NCBI RefSeq assembly: GCF_009711135.1
Contig: NZ_WMIC01000007.1
Coordinates: forward strand, 186,001 to 250,000
Source of the DNA: Flavobacterium sp. LC2016-01
GTDB taxonomy: Bacteria > Bacteroidota > Bacteroidia > Flavobacteriales > Flavobacteriaceae
Length of the DNA stretch: 64,000 nucleotides
Direction of reading: 5' to 3'
Under the pieces are notes generated by a model. It was given only the letters and a program-made list of their open reading frames with translations. It ran no database searches and had not been told where the DNA came from. How positions within the stretch are numbered: the stretch's first letter is position 1; each line of letters begins with the position of its first letter. This document shows positions 8,726 through 18,185 of this stretch, one piece after another. A program made the position numbers and the translations under genes.

Positions 8726-11700
8726 TCACAAATTTACTACATCGATTTCGGTTCCTATGTACACCAAAGCCTTTTTTAACACTTTGTACCCTAAATCTTC
8801 AATCGCATCTTGATATTCTTGAATTTGCTGTTTGTATTTTGAATTTATAGCACCTGTTTTATAATCCAGCAAATAAGCTTTTTTATCTTCTGTCAAGACA
8901 ATTCTATCTGGTTTAAGTATTTTTCCTTCTTTTTGAACTATGGTCTGCTCATTCAATATCCTGTTTTTCCCTTCAAAACAAATACTGATTTCTGAATGAT
9001 TCACAATGTCTCGAAGTGTTTTCAAAACCTGTTCAGCTTGATCAAACTTAATCAAACCATCTTCAATAGCTTTTACAACAGCCAGGTCAACATCTGATTT
9101 ATCTTTGACGAATGCCAAAATTTCATGAACAACATTCCCATAAGAAATTGCTTCCTGCTGATGTGTTCCCCACATCAATGCTTCTTTTTGGGCTATTTTT
9201 ATACTTTTGGGATTCAGCACTTCTTTGACAACCGGAATTTCTTTTACAGAATCAACGACCTCAATTGAACGAGACAATTTAACTCGGTTTCCAAATTCAT
9301 ATTCTAATTTTTCTGAATCATAAACCCCTAGATGAATCAAATATTTGATAAAAAAAGAAGCCATGTTACTCGGAAACTCACCGTCTTTTCTCTCTTTTAA
9401 AGATTGAGAAATAACATACAATTGTTCTTCTGCACGGGTTAAAGCCACATACAAAACATTAATATTATCTAAAAGTTCTTCTTGCTTTTTCAGATTAAAG
9501 ACTGCCGAAGCATTTTCGCCAAAACCTTCAACGGCACTGCTGTTATCAATTAAAGCTTTTGGAATATCTAAATCGGAATCCGTTGTGTCTAACCACAATT
9601 TATCTTTTGGTTTCCGACTATAATCTTCTTCTGCAAAAGGCATAATTACAACCGGAAATTCCAAGCCTTTAGATTTATGAATCGTCATTACTCGGACTGC
9701 ATTATTTCCTTCTGGCGACGGAATACTGAACTTATCTGCATTTTTATCCCAGTAATTCAAAAAGTCAGCTATACCAGCTTGATTTCTTACATCTCTTTCG
9801 AGAACAATATCCAAGAAAAACTGTACATACGCATTACCTTCAGAAGGAAGAATAAATTTGGCAATAATAATTTCTACAGCTTCATACAATGATTTTTTTC
9901 TAACATCTTCAAAAGACAATGAAACATCAAAAGACAAAAGCCATTTCTCAAAATCAGTTTCTATTTTTCTTGACATTCCTTCGGCAATAAAATCATGAAT
10001 TGGCATTTGGGAATTTATGTTTTCAGCCAAAAAATGAAGAAAATTAGCTTTGGACTCTAAATCGGCGCTGTTATTTAAATATTTCAGAAGATGAATAATC
10101 AGTCTGACTTCTGTCGCATTTTGTATCATCAAAGTCTCTGAAGACAAAAGCGGAATACCTTGCTCTGTTAAATAATTTGCAATTGCAATCCCCTGACCTC
10201 TTTTTCGGGTCAAAATTACAATATCTTTATAATGAAAACCATCTTTAAGAACTTTCAAAATAGTATTTAAAGTAGCTAAAACATACAAATCTGATTTTTC
10301 GACGACATCCTCTTCATCAGCAAAATCATTTTTTTCAACAATTGGAAGAAATGAAATATTTACGTAACCGCCTTTTTTCGAATTTGCATTTTGAAAACTA
10401 TGATTTTCGTATAAATCTTTATAATCTTCATTTGAAAACTCCGAAGAAATTAGCTTAAAAAAAGAATTGTTAAAATTAATAACTTCGCTATAACTTCTAT
10501 AATTGGTATTTAAATGCCTTATTTGCTTATCTGGATTATTAAACGGATTCACATCTTTGCTGAGCTCTATAAACTGCTCCGCTTTTCCTCCGCGCCAACG
10601 ATAAATTGATTGTTTTGGATCACCCACAATCATTAAAGTTCCTTTATTCCCTAAATCATCTAAACCTGAAAGTGAATTATCGATTAAAGGAATAAGGTTT
10701 TGCCATTGCATTTCAGAAGTATCCTGAAATTCATCAATAAAAAAATGTCGGTAACGCTCCCCTAAACGCTCATATATAAAAGGCGCCGGTTGATTTTGAA
10801 TTTCTCTATGAATAATAGCATTAAATTCTGAAATAGACAGAATGTTTTGTTCTGACTGAATTTTTGCCAATTCATTACTTACCGTATTCAATAAAGAAAG
10901 CGGTGTTATGTTTTTCAAGAAGGCTTTATAAAAATCTCTTTTTTCAAAATTTTTATAAATCTTATCTAAAATCTGAAGCAGTTCTGGAATAATATTTTCA
11001 ATTAGAGCTCTGTCTTTAGCTGTTTTATTAATTGCAATATCATCAAACTCATGGAAGGTTTTATTTCTCGGATTGAATTTTCCATCACGAATACTTTCTA
11101 AATGATTTGGAAAAGTGCCTCGTGAAAATGATTTTAAATCGATTCCATTTTTATCGATCAACGAAAGCATTTCAGATGCCCACGCTTCATTTTCAGTTTC
11201 CAAATCCTTGCAGAGCACAAGCATTTTTTTCTTAATCTCAATAAACTCTTCGATTGATTTATCATGAAAATGCAAAATCTCATTTCGATTATTTTCATTC
11301 AGAACCAGTCTTCCTGTCTCTAAAATTTCACGAGAAACATCCCAACTTTTATCATCGTCGGTTTTTTCCATCGTAAAATCAATCAGCAAATTGGTCAAAG
11401 TCTCATCCTGGCCCGCCTGTGCAATTATCGCATCGACCGCCTCGATCAATAAATTTTCGGTATCCAAGGTAACTTCAAAAGTCATCGGAAGATTTAGATC
11501 GTGCGCAAAAGCCCTGATTACTTTATGAGTAAACTTATCAATTGTCGAAATATCAAAAGCCGCGTAATTATGAATTAAATGCTTTATAATATTTTGAGAT
11601 TTAGTCTTGATTTTAATAATCGAAAGTCCCGTATCTCGAGACAGATCTTCCATTAAATCAACTGCTTTCGCGGAAGGTTCTTCTTTTGCAAATTCAGAAA

Positions 11701-11884
11701 GACTCCCAACAATACGGCTTTTCATTTCATGAACCGCTTTGTTGGTGAAGGTTATTGCCAAAATATTTCGGTATGCATCATTTTTAGGTGAAGAAAGAAT
11801 AATTTTCAGGTATTCTTTAACCAATGTGTACGTCTTTCCTGAGCCGGCAGAAGCATCATAAATGGAGAAAGACGGACTTTGCAT
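8726..11884 (-). CDS. UvrD/Rep superfamily helicase-nuclease, AddA-like
   Basis: About 1052 residues. Motif I is ASAGSGKT at residues 11-18, motif II is FIDEFQDTS near 385, motif VI is YVALTRAEEQL near 815, and a C-terminal PD-(D/E)XK nuclease shows LLDYKTG with Asp1007. This is the order of domains in AddA/RecB. The ATG at 11884 is preferred over an upstream frame start at 11971 because the P-loop then lies at the usual distance from the N terminus. It probably works with the AddB-like protein at 3046-5811 to unwind and resect broken DNA ends. The pair is split by ompA and kbl. Confidence 0.87.
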   Translation of the reverse strand: MQSPSFSIYDASAGSGKTYTLVKEYLKIILSSPKNDAYRNILAITFTNKAVHEMKSRIVGSLSEFAKEEPSAKAVDLMEDLSRDTGLSIIKIKTKSQNIIKHLIHNYAAFDISTIDKFTHKVIRAFAHDLNLPMTFEVTLDTENLLIEAVDAIIAQAGQDETLTNLLIDFTMEKTDDDKSWDVSREILETGRLVLNENNRNEILHFHDKSIEEFIEIKKKMLVLCKDLETENEAWASEMLSLIDKNGIDLKSFSRGTFPNHLESIRDGKFNPRNKTFHEFDDIAINKTAKDRALIENIIPELLQILDKIYKNFEKRDFYKAFLKNITPLSLLNTVSNELAKIQSEQNILSISEFNAIIHREIQNQPAPFIYERLGERYRHFFIDEFQDTSEMQWQNLIPLIDNSLSGLDDLGNKGTLMIVGDPKQSIYRWRGGKAEQFIELSKDVNPFNNPDKQIRHLNTNYRSYSEVINFNNSFFKLISSEFSNEDYKDLYENHSFQNANSKKGGYVNISFLPIVEKNDFADEEDVVEKSDLYVLATLNTILKVLKDGFHYKDIVILTRKRGQGIAIANYLTEQGIPLLSSETLMIQNATEVRLIIHLLKYLNNSADLESKANFLHFLAENINSQMPIHDFIAEGMSRKIETDFEKWLLSFDVSLSFEDVRKKSLYEAVEIIIAKFILPSEGNAYVQFFLDIVLERDVRNQAGIADFLNYWDKNADKFSIPSPEGNNAVRVMTIHKSKGLEFPVVIMPFAEEDYSRKPKDKLWLDTTDSDLDIPKALIDNSSAVEGFGENASAVFNLKKQEELLDNINVLYVALTRAEEQLYVISQSLKERKDGEFPSNMASFFIKYLIHLGVYDSEKLEYEFGNRVKLSRSIEVVDSVKEIPVVKEVLNPKSIKIAQKEALMWGTHQQEAISYGNVVHEILAFVKDKSDVDLAVVKAIEDGLIKFDQAEQVLKTLRDIVNHSEISICFEGKNRILNEQTIVQKEGKILKPDRIVLTEDKKAYLLDYKTGAINSKYKQQIQEYQDAIEDLGYKVLKKALVYIGTEIDVVNL

Positions 11885-11942
11885 AGTTTGATTTTTTGTA
11901 TTGTAAAAATAACACAATAAATATTTAAATCCCAATAATGAA

Positions 11943-12003
11943 AAATTCCAAATTCCAATATCTGTGTGCAATAAATGCTTTCAAATATTGGAATTTGGAA
12001 TTT
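11943..12003. terminator. Bidirectional dyad, AAATTCCAA repeat family
   Basis: A 19-bp perfect inverted repeat (11943-11961 with 11985-12003) made of two AATTCCAA words, with a 23-base loop and T-rich flanks on both sides. It follows the lspA stop (minus strand) and may terminate that gene. The same words recur at 23071-23140, 33335-33435 and 38007-38069. Confidence 0.6.
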
Positions 12004-12025
12004 ATTTTTTGAATTTTAAAATACT

Positions 12026-12625
12026 CTATGCGTGTTTTGGGAAAGCTCTTTTATTAAAAACCAACAAAATACCAACACCAGTAGAAATTGCAATATCGGC
12101 AACATTGAAAATCGCATTGAAAAAAGCAAAATGTTTGCCTCCAAAAATTGGAAGCCACGTTGGCAGATTTCCTTCCCAGATAGGGAAATAAAACATATCT
12201 ACTACTAAACCATGAAACCAGCTTCCGTAAGGATTAGGAGAAAAAAGTGTTGCAATGTTATGCTCGCTGCCATCAAAAATAACTCCGTAAAAAACAGAAT
12301 CAATAATATTACCGGCTGCACCGGCAAAAATCAAAGCAATTGCCACTACCAAATAAGTAGAATGACGTTTTTTAATAGCATCTGCAAGCCAATATCCTAT
12401 TCCAAATACTGCGAAGATTCTAAAAACAGTCAAAATTAATTTCCCATATTCTCCAGGAATCTTAGTTCCCCAAGCCATTCCCTCATTTTCAATAAAATGA
12501 ATATTAAACCAACTAAAAACAGGAAACTCCTCTCCAAGCATAAAGTTTGTTTTTACATAAATTTTTGACAGCTGATCTACAATTAAAACTAAAAATATAA
12601 GGAAATACGCTTTTCGTAATGACAT
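12026..12625 (-). CDS. lspA: Lipoprotein signal peptidase (signal peptidase II)
   Basis: A 199-residue inner-membrane aspartyl protease that removes the signal peptide from diacylglyceryl-prolipoproteins. Four hydrophobic segments are visible (about 5-24, 62-82, 92-110 and 172-192). The catalytic aspartates are probably Asp143 in VVDMFYFP and Asp177 in FNVADIAI, the two conserved LspA blocks. The loop between GNIIDS and VVDM is about 30 residues longer than in enterobacterial LspA, as is usual in Bacteroidetes. It lies downstream of ileS and the DksA-like gene but is separated from them by a terminator. Confidence 0.95.
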   Translation of the reverse strand: MSLRKAYFLIFLVLIVDQLSKIYVKTNFMLGEEFPVFSWFNIHFIENEGMAWGTKIPGEYGKLILTVFRIFAVFGIGYWLADAIKKRHSTYLVVAIALIFAGAAGNIIDSVFYGVIFDGSEHNIATLFSPNPYGSWFHGLVVDMFYFPIWEGNLPTWLPIFGGKHFAFFNAIFNVADIAISTGVGILLVFNKRAFPKHA

Positions 12626-12644
12626 TTTGTAAAATTTTGATGCG

Positions 12645-12652
12645 CAAAAATA
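12645..12652 (-). promoter_or_regulatory. Putative -7 box of lspA
   Basis: The minus strand reads TATTTTTG, which fits TAnnTTTG, 20 bases upstream of the lspA ATG. The terminator between the DksA-like gene and lspA supports a separate promoter. No -33 TTG was found at the ideal distance. Confidence 0.4.
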
Positions 12653-12800
12653 ACTAATTAAATCAAAAAAGCACTTTTTAAGTAACGTTAATTGTTTCGT
12701 AATAAATCGAAATCAAACTGATTCGCTTTTTGTATGTGTCGGGAAATACTTTTTCGTAATGTAATTTACCGAAATTGAAACTTTGGAACTCGCATTAAAC

Positions 12801-12831
12801 AAAAAAGCGCCCCAAAATGGAGCGCTTTTTT
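12801..12831 (-). terminator. Intrinsic terminator of the ileS-DksA-like unit
   Basis: AAAAAAGCGC (12801-12810) pairs with GCGCTTTTTT (12822-12831). Inner CCA/TGG pairing and a T run on the minus strand complete it. It lies 18 bases past the stop of the DksA-like gene. Confidence 0.8.
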
Positions 12832-12848
12832 TTTAAATGATATTGTTA

Positions 12849-13229
12849 TTATCGCTGCAAGTTTTTAGCTTCGATACTCATTGTAGCATGAGGAACGATT
12901 TTAAGCCTTTCTTTGCTGATTAACTTACCTGTTACTTTACAGATACCGTATGTTTTATTTTCAACACGGAATAGCGCGTTTTTTAGATCGCGAATAAACT
13001 TTTCTTGTCTGATAGCCAACTGAGAGTTCGCTTCTTTAGACATTGTTTCGCTTCCTTCTTCAAAAGCTTTAAATGTTGGAGAAGTATCGTCTGTTCCGTT
13101 ATTCAAATCATTCATGTAAGCACTTTTTATTAAATCCAGATCGGCTTGTGCTTTTTGTATTTTATTTTGGATAATTTCTTTGAACTCTGCTAAATCAGCA
13201 TCAGAGTATCTTGTAATTTCATCTATCAT
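12849..13229 (-). CDS. DksA/TraR family protein lacking the zinc-finger cysteines
   Basis: A 126-residue protein. An N-terminal alpha-helical coiled-coil part (about 1-85) is followed by the DksA/TraR C-terminal block YGICKVTGKLISKERLKIVP. The block normally carries a C4 zinc finger, but only one cysteine remains here (in GICKV). The second Cys pair is replaced within ATMSIEAKN. This is the form I associate with Bacteroidetes. Such proteins bind in the RNA polymerase secondary channel and modulate stringent control, though the role of this form is inferred. The gene starts 11 bases after the ileS stop and ends at a terminator, so it is the last gene of that unit. Confidence 0.85.
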   Translation of the reverse strand: MIDEITRYSDADLAEFKEIIQNKIQKAQADLDLIKSAYMNDLNNGTDDTSPTFKAFEEGSETMSKEANSQLAIRQEKFIRDLKNALFRVENKTYGICKVTGKLISKERLKIVPHATMSIEAKNLQR

Positions 13230-13240
13230 GGTATTTATAA

Positions 13241-16200
13241 TTATTTTGAAATTAATATCATTGTTTTAATATCATCAAACTCAATTTCTGTGCCGTTTTC
13301 TAAAACGTCTACAAAAACCAAATCATCTGTTAATGTCTCAGACTTTATATAGTCTTCATTTTTTGAAACCGCCTCTTCTAAAAGACCGTTTCTTTTAATT
13401 TGTACTTTAATTTTATCAGTAACTTCAAATCCTGAATCTTTACGGATATTCTGAATTCTGTTTACCAATTCTCTCGCAATACCTTCGTTTTTCAATTCTT
13501 CCGAGATTGTGATGTCAAGTGCAACTGTAATTCCGTTAGAGTTTGCAACCAGCCATCCTTCGATATCCTGCGATGTTATTTCGACGTCTTCTAGTGATAA
13601 AGTTACATTATTTCCAGAAATAACAATATCCAGCGTTCCCTGCTTGTCTAACTGGTTAATCTGATCCGCTGAAAAACCTTGTATTTCTTTGGAAATCAGA
13701 CCCATATCTTTTCCGAAACGCGGTCCAAGAGCTTTAAAATTAGGCTTAATTTGTTTTACCAAAATACCTGAATCATCATCTAAAAGTACGATTTCTTTCA
13801 CATTTACTTCGGCTTTTACAAGCTCAGAAATCGCTTCAATTTCAGCTCTCTGATTCTCGTCAAGCACCGGAATCATTACCTTTTGCAAAGGTTGACGTAC
13901 TTTAATCATTTCCTTTTTACGAAGTGATAAAACCAACGATGAGATAGTTTGCGCCTTCTGCATTTTGCTCTCTAACGTTTTATTAACAAAGTTTTCGACA
14001 AATTTTGGAAATTCAGCCAAGTGAACACTGGCAAAATTCTCAGTTCCTGTCGAAGCTGTCAAATCTCGGTACAATTTATCCATGAAAAAAGGAGCGACTG
14101 GAGCGCTTAATTTGCTTATCGTTAATAAACAAGTATAAAGCGTTTGGTAAGCTGCGATTTTATCGTGAGCATATTCGCCTTTCCAGAAGCGACGACGACA
14201 TAAACGCACGTACCAGTTACTTAAGTTTTCCTGAACGAAATCAGAAATAGCTCTTGTTGCTTTTGTAGGCTCATAATCTTCATAACATTCATCAACAAAT
14301 TTGACTAACGTATGCAATTCAGAGATAATCCATTGATCGATTTCCGGTCTTTCGTTTAACGGAATTTCCGCTTCAGCGTATTTAAACCCATCGATGTTAG
14401 CATATAACGAAAAGAAAGAGTAAGTGTTGTATAAAGTTCCGAAGAATTTACGACGCACCTCAGCTATTCCTTCAATGTCAAATTTTAAGTTATCCCAAGG
14501 ATTTGCGTTCGAAATCATGTACCAACGTGTGGCATCAGGACCGTATTCTGCAATTGTTTCAAAAGGATCTGTCGCGTTTCCTAAACGTTTCGACATTTTT
14601 TGTCCGTTTTTATCCAAAACCAAACCATTTGAAACTACGTTTTTATACGCTACTTTATCAAAAACCAAAGTTCCGATGGCGTGCAAAGTATAAAACCATC
14701 CACGAGTCTGATCGACACCTTCAGCGATAAAATTCGCAGGAAAATCTTTGTTTTCGTCAATTTTATCTTTGTTTTCAAAAGGATAATGCCATTGTGCATA
14801 CGGCATTGCTCCAGAATCGAACCAAACGTCAATCAAATCGCTTTCGCGTTTCATTGGTTGGCCTGAAGCCGAAACCAACGTAATCTGATCAACTACATTT
14901 TTGTGCAAATCAATTATATCATAATTGGATTCAGACATATTTCCGATTTCAAAACCTTTAAACGGGTTCTCTTTTTGAAAACCAGCTTCGATAGATTTTT
15001 CAATCGCATTGTATAATTCTTCAACAGAACCAATAAGAACTTCTTCTTTTTTGTCTTCAGTTCTCCAAATTGGCAACGGAATTCCCCAATATCTAGAACG
15101 AGATAAGTTCCAGTCGTTGGCATTTTTCAGCCAGTTTCCAAAACGTCCTTCACCAGTAGACTTAGGCTTCCAATTGATAGTTTCGTTCAGGTCGAACATT
15201 CTATCTTTTACATCGGTTACTTTAATGAACCAAGAGTCTAGTGGATAATATAATAACGGCTCATCAGTTCTCCAACTATGTGGATAACTATGTACGTATT
15301 TTTCAACCTTAAAGGCTTTATTTTCTTCTTTTAAACGAATTGCGATTTCAACATCTACCGATTTCTCTGGCGCTTGTCCTGCATCGTAATATTCGTTCTT
15401 TACATATTTACCAGCCAAATCACCTACATGAGAAGTGAATTTCCCTTGTAAATCAACCAATGGCACTGCTGTACCATTTTCGTCTAAAACCAACATTGGC
15501 GGCACTTCTGGTATTGCTTCTTTTGCTACTTTAGCATCATCTGCACCAAAAGTTGGCGCCGTATGCACAATTCCTGTTCCGTCTTCTGTCGTGACAAAAT
15601 CACCAGCAATTACTCTAAATGCATTTTCAGCATTTTGATAGGGTAATACATATGGCAATAATTGTTCGTATCGAATACCAACTAAATTAGTACCTTTTGT
15701 TTCTGCTAAAATTTTATATGGAAGTTTTTTATCGCCATTTTTAACATTGTCAAAATCAGCATCATCTTCACTTAAGAAATATCCTTTTGAGAATTGTTTT
15801 CCAACTAGGTTTTTAGCTAAAATTACATTTACAGGTTCAAAAGTATATTGATTGAAAGTTTTAACTAAAACATAATCGATTTTTGGCCCAACTGTCAAAG
15901 CCGTATTCGATGGCAATGTCCAAGGCGTTGTTGTCCATGCAAGGAAATAAAATTCATTATTATATCCGAAAGAAGCTTTATCTAGATTAAAAGCTCTTTC
16001 AACTTCGTTTGCGCCTTCCTCCTGTTTTGCTACACTTTTAAACTGTGCTACAATCGTAGTATCTGTAACATCTCTATAAGCTCCTGGCTGATTTACTTCG
16101 TGAGAAGACAATCCTGTTCCTGCTTTTGGAGAATACGGCTGAATCGTGTATCCTTTGTACAACAAACCTTTATCGTAGATTTGTTTCAAAAGCCACCAAA

Positions 16201-16681
16201 CCGATTCCATGTATTTTGGTTTATACGTCACATATGGATCTTCCATATCAACCCAATACCCCATTTTTTCGGTCAAATCATTCCATACGTCCGTATAACG
16301 CATAACGGTTTTTTTACACGCTTCGTTATATTCTTCGATCGAAATTGTCTTACCAATATCTTCTTTTGTAATGCCTAATTCTTTTTCAGTACCCAATTCC
16401 ACAGGCAATCCGTGCGTATCCCAGCCGGCTTTTCTTTTTACCTGAAAACCTTTTTGAGTTTTATATCTGCAAAAAATATCTTTAATCGCACGCGCCATCA
16501 CGTGGTGAATTCCTGGTAATCCGTTTGCTGAAGGCGGACCTTCAAAAAACACGTAAGGTTCTGCACCTTCGCGAGTCGTTACACTCTTTTCAAATATATT
16601 TTCTTTCTTCCAAAAATCAAGAACTTCTGATGCTACCGTTGGTAAGTCAAGTCCTTTGTATTCAGTAAATTTTGTGCTCAT
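13241..16681 (-). CDS. ileS: Isoleucine--tRNA ligase
   Basis: A 1146-residue class I aminoacyl-tRNA synthetase that charges tRNA-Ile in the cytosol. The HIGH-type motif reads GIHH at 57-60, after PPSANGLP. KMSKR lies near residue 695. Between them are the long editing (CP1) insertion and the DQTRGWF segment. The C-terminal anticodon-binding part shows NWYVRLCRRRFW. The length (over 1100) and C-terminal extension place it with the eukaryote-like, long IleS form common in Bacteroidetes. That form is often associated with mupirocin tolerance (family knowledge, not seen here). It is followed immediately by the DksA-like gene. Confidence 0.96.
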   Translation of the reverse strand: MSTKFTEYKGLDLPTVASEVLDFWKKENIFEKSVTTREGAEPYVFFEGPPSANGLPGIHHVMARAIKDIFCRYKTQKGFQVKRKAGWDTHGLPVELGTEKELGITKEDIGKTISIEEYNEACKKTVMRYTDVWNDLTEKMGYWVDMEDPYVTYKPKYMESVWWLLKQIYDKGLLYKGYTIQPYSPKAGTGLSSHEVNQPGAYRDVTDTTIVAQFKSVAKQEEGANEVERAFNLDKASFGYNNEFYFLAWTTTPWTLPSNTALTVGPKIDYVLVKTFNQYTFEPVNVILAKNLVGKQFSKGYFLSEDDADFDNVKNGDKKLPYKILAETKGTNLVGIRYEQLLPYVLPYQNAENAFRVIAGDFVTTEDGTGIVHTAPTFGADDAKVAKEAIPEVPPMLVLDENGTAVPLVDLQGKFTSHVGDLAGKYVKNEYYDAGQAPEKSVDVEIAIRLKEENKAFKVEKYVHSYPHSWRTDEPLLYYPLDSWFIKVTDVKDRMFDLNETINWKPKSTGEGRFGNWLKNANDWNLSRSRYWGIPLPIWRTEDKKEEVLIGSVEELYNAIEKSIEAGFQKENPFKGFEIGNMSESNYDIIDLHKNVVDQITLVSASGQPMKRESDLIDVWFDSGAMPYAQWHYPFENKDKIDENKDFPANFIAEGVDQTRGWFYTLHAIGTLVFDKVAYKNVVSNGLVLDKNGQKMSKRLGNATDPFETIAEYGPDATRWYMISNANPWDNLKFDIEGIAEVRRKFFGTLYNTYSFFSLYANIDGFKYAEAEIPLNERPEIDQWIISELHTLVKFVDECYEDYEPTKATRAISDFVQENLSNWYVRLCRRRFWKGEYAHDKIAAYQTLYTCLLTISKLSAPVAPFFMDKLYRDLTASTGTENFASVHLAEFPKFVENFVNKTLESKMQKAQTISSLVLSLRKKEMIKVRQPLQKVMIPVLDENQRAEIEAISELVKAEVNVKEIVLLDDDSGILVKQIKPNFKALGPRFGKDMGLISKEIQGFSADQINQLDKQGTLDIVISGNNVTLSLEDVEITSQDIEGWLVANSNGITVALDITISEELKNEGIARELVNRIQNIRKDSGFEVTDKIKVQIKRNGLLEEAVSKNEDYIKSETLTDDLVFVDVLENGTEIEFDDIKTMILISK

Positions 16682-16811
16682 TTTATCCTTTTCTTAAACG
16701 AGGTGCGAAAGTAATGAATTTTGAGGAATTTAGATAAAAGATAAGGGAAAAAAGACCGCTTTCGGGAAATTTTAGGTAGATTCCGCAGCAAAAATTGCCG
16801 TTTTAATCGAT

Positions 16812-17525
16812 TTAAGAGAAAACTTCTTTTAAAATCTCTAAAGATTTAGGTTTTTTGAATCCGTCCAAATGAAAACTGTAATAATCAATTAAGATTTTGA
16901 GCAGCATTTGTCTTTCTAAAACATGAAAAACTTTTTGATCGTTATCAAATTTTAAATCGATTAATTTTTTAAACAAGGTTGTTTCATGTTCCGTCAGCAC
17001 ATTTCCTTTTTGAAAATGAGTAAAAACGCCATCGTTTACTTCAAAAAAAGGCAAATCGATTTCTGAAATATCAGGATAAAAACCCAAATATTTTGTTATT
17101 TCTAAAAGCAAAATCAAATGAAAATTCGAAATTTCATCGTGATGATCCAACCAAGTCAGAGCGGTTTCTAAAAACAAAAAAAGCGATTCGTTTTTTTCTT
17201 CTTCCTGAATCGAATAATGAAGCACTTCAGACAAAAACATTACCATTGTACTTTTAAAAATATCCGTATGGATGGTCTGAAAAGGAACAGCCGTTTTTAA
17301 TTCTTTGAAATTTTCCAAAGTTCCTTTATTCTTATGCACAGCTTCGATTTCTAAAATCGATAAAGGCTGAAAATAAGCAATCTTCTGGCTCGTTTTCCGA
17401 CTCGAAAAAGCATCGCGCACGAAATACGATTTCAGTCCGTTTGAAAGTGTAAAGCATTTTACAATCAAACTTTTTTCCTGAAATTTTAAGGAGGAGATTA
17501 CTATGGCTTTTGTTTTTATAAGCAC
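16812..17525 (-). CDS. recO: DNA repair protein RecO
   Basis: A 237-residue RecO. It begins with the OB-fold segment KTKAIVISSLKFQEKSLIVKCFT and continues into the helical domain, with DIFKSTMVMFLSEVLHY. RecO loads RecA on SSB-coated single strands in the RecFOR pathway of gap and break repair. The zinc-binding cysteines found in some RecO proteins are not present, as in many Bacteroidetes. An intergenic TTAGACTTCTTAGA repeat lies directly before its ATG. Its neighbours on the same strand are ileS downstream and a small membrane protein with a PorZ-like gene upstream. Confidence 0.92.
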   Translation of the reverse strand: MLIKTKAIVISSLKFQEKSLIVKCFTLSNGLKSYFVRDAFSSRKTSQKIAYFQPLSILEIEAVHKNKGTLENFKELKTAVPFQTIHTDIFKSTMVMFLSEVLHYSIQEEEKNESLFLFLETALTWLDHHDEISNFHLILLLEITKYLGFYPDISEIDLPFFEVNDGVFTHFQKGNVLTEHETTLFKKLIDLKFDNDQKVFHVLERQMLLKILIDYYSFHLDGFKKPKSLEILKEVFS

Positions 17526-17526
17526 T

Positions 17527-17571
17527 TTTTAGACTTCTTAGATATTAGATTGTTAGACTTCTTAGATTTTA
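17527..17571 (-). repeat. Intergenic repeat, TTAGACTTCTTAGA family, copy 1
   Basis: Two TTAGACTTCTTAGAT words lie in tandem directly before recO. The first 40 bases match 26437-26476 with two differences. Only one arm of the dyad seen at the second locus is present here. Confidence 0.7.
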
Positions 17572-17580
17572 ACTTTGAAA

Positions 17581-17610
17581 CTATATTTCAATAAATTCAT
17601 TGAAATATAG
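17581..17610 (-). terminator. Hairpin after the 181-residue membrane protein gene
   Basis: A 12-bp perfect inverted repeat (17581-17592 with 17599-17610, arm CTATATTTCAAT) has a 6-base loop and lies eight bases beyond the stop at 17619. The following T tract is weak, so it may be a stabilising hairpin and not a strong terminator. Confidence 0.5.
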
Positions 17611-17618
17611 CTTCATTT

Positions 17619-18164
17619 CTAATATTTTAATTTAACTTCTTTTATTAAAATAAATCCAAAAAAACCTTTTTTTAATTTTATTTCAGCAGCTTTTGCCATA
17701 GCGATTTCCGCGTAACTATAATCGTGAATATTAATATCTCTCTCAGCACCTTCAATCTCTACAACAATATAATTAGGAGAACGCTTATAGGCTTCATGCT
17801 TTTCAAAAATTAAAGATTCTTGCTTATATTCTTTATTATTAGATAAAGATTCATTTAGAACAAAAAAAGCTGAGCTACAAATCAATCCATAAACCAAGAT
17901 ACATCTTAAAAAATAGCCTCCTATTTCAAAATTTTTTCCACCCATTCGTTTTTCATACTTCAACATTAAGCCTCCAAACAAAAGCCCTGAAAGAACACAA
18001 ATACTGAGCAAATAGCTAAAATTAATAATCGTAAAATTATTGTACTGTCTCGCTGAAAAGATAAAACAAACAAAAGTAATAGGGATCATTAATAACCGTA
18101 GAATTAAAATGACACTTTCGTTCTTTTTTCGTTTTTGCTTTCCGTTTTTATTTCTTCTGCTCAT
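17619..18164 (-). CDS. Uncharacterised membrane protein
   Basis: I do not recognise this 181-residue protein. It has a very basic N terminus (residues 3-14, Arg/Lys-rich), three hydrophobic segments (about 18-37, 46-68 and 82-104) and a soluble C-terminal part of about 75 residues with a patterned alpha/beta look (YIVVEIEGAERDINIHDYSYAEIAMAKAAE). The PorZ-like gene ends 21 bases upstream on the same strand, so the two are probably co-transcribed. A link to type IX secretion would be inference from position only. Confidence 0.6.
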   Translation of the reverse strand: MSRRNKNGKQKRKKNESVILILRLLMIPITFVCFIFSARQYNNFTIINFSYLLSICVLSGLLFGGLMLKYEKRMGGKNFEIGGYFLRCILVYGLICSSAFFVLNESLSNNKEYKQESLIFEKHEAYKRSPNYIVVEIEGAERDINIHDYSYAEIAMAKAAEIKLKKGFFGFILIKEVKLKY

Positions 18165-18185
18165 CTTTAAAATTAACTTTCAGAC

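Noticed and set aside
11964..12191. 75-codon plus-strand frame overlapping the lspA end
   Set aside because: It runs antisense through lspA and the AATTCCAA dyad and has no coding signs.
14424..16378. Several plus-strand frames opposite ileS
   Set aside because: All are antisense to conserved IleS sequence and lack start signals.
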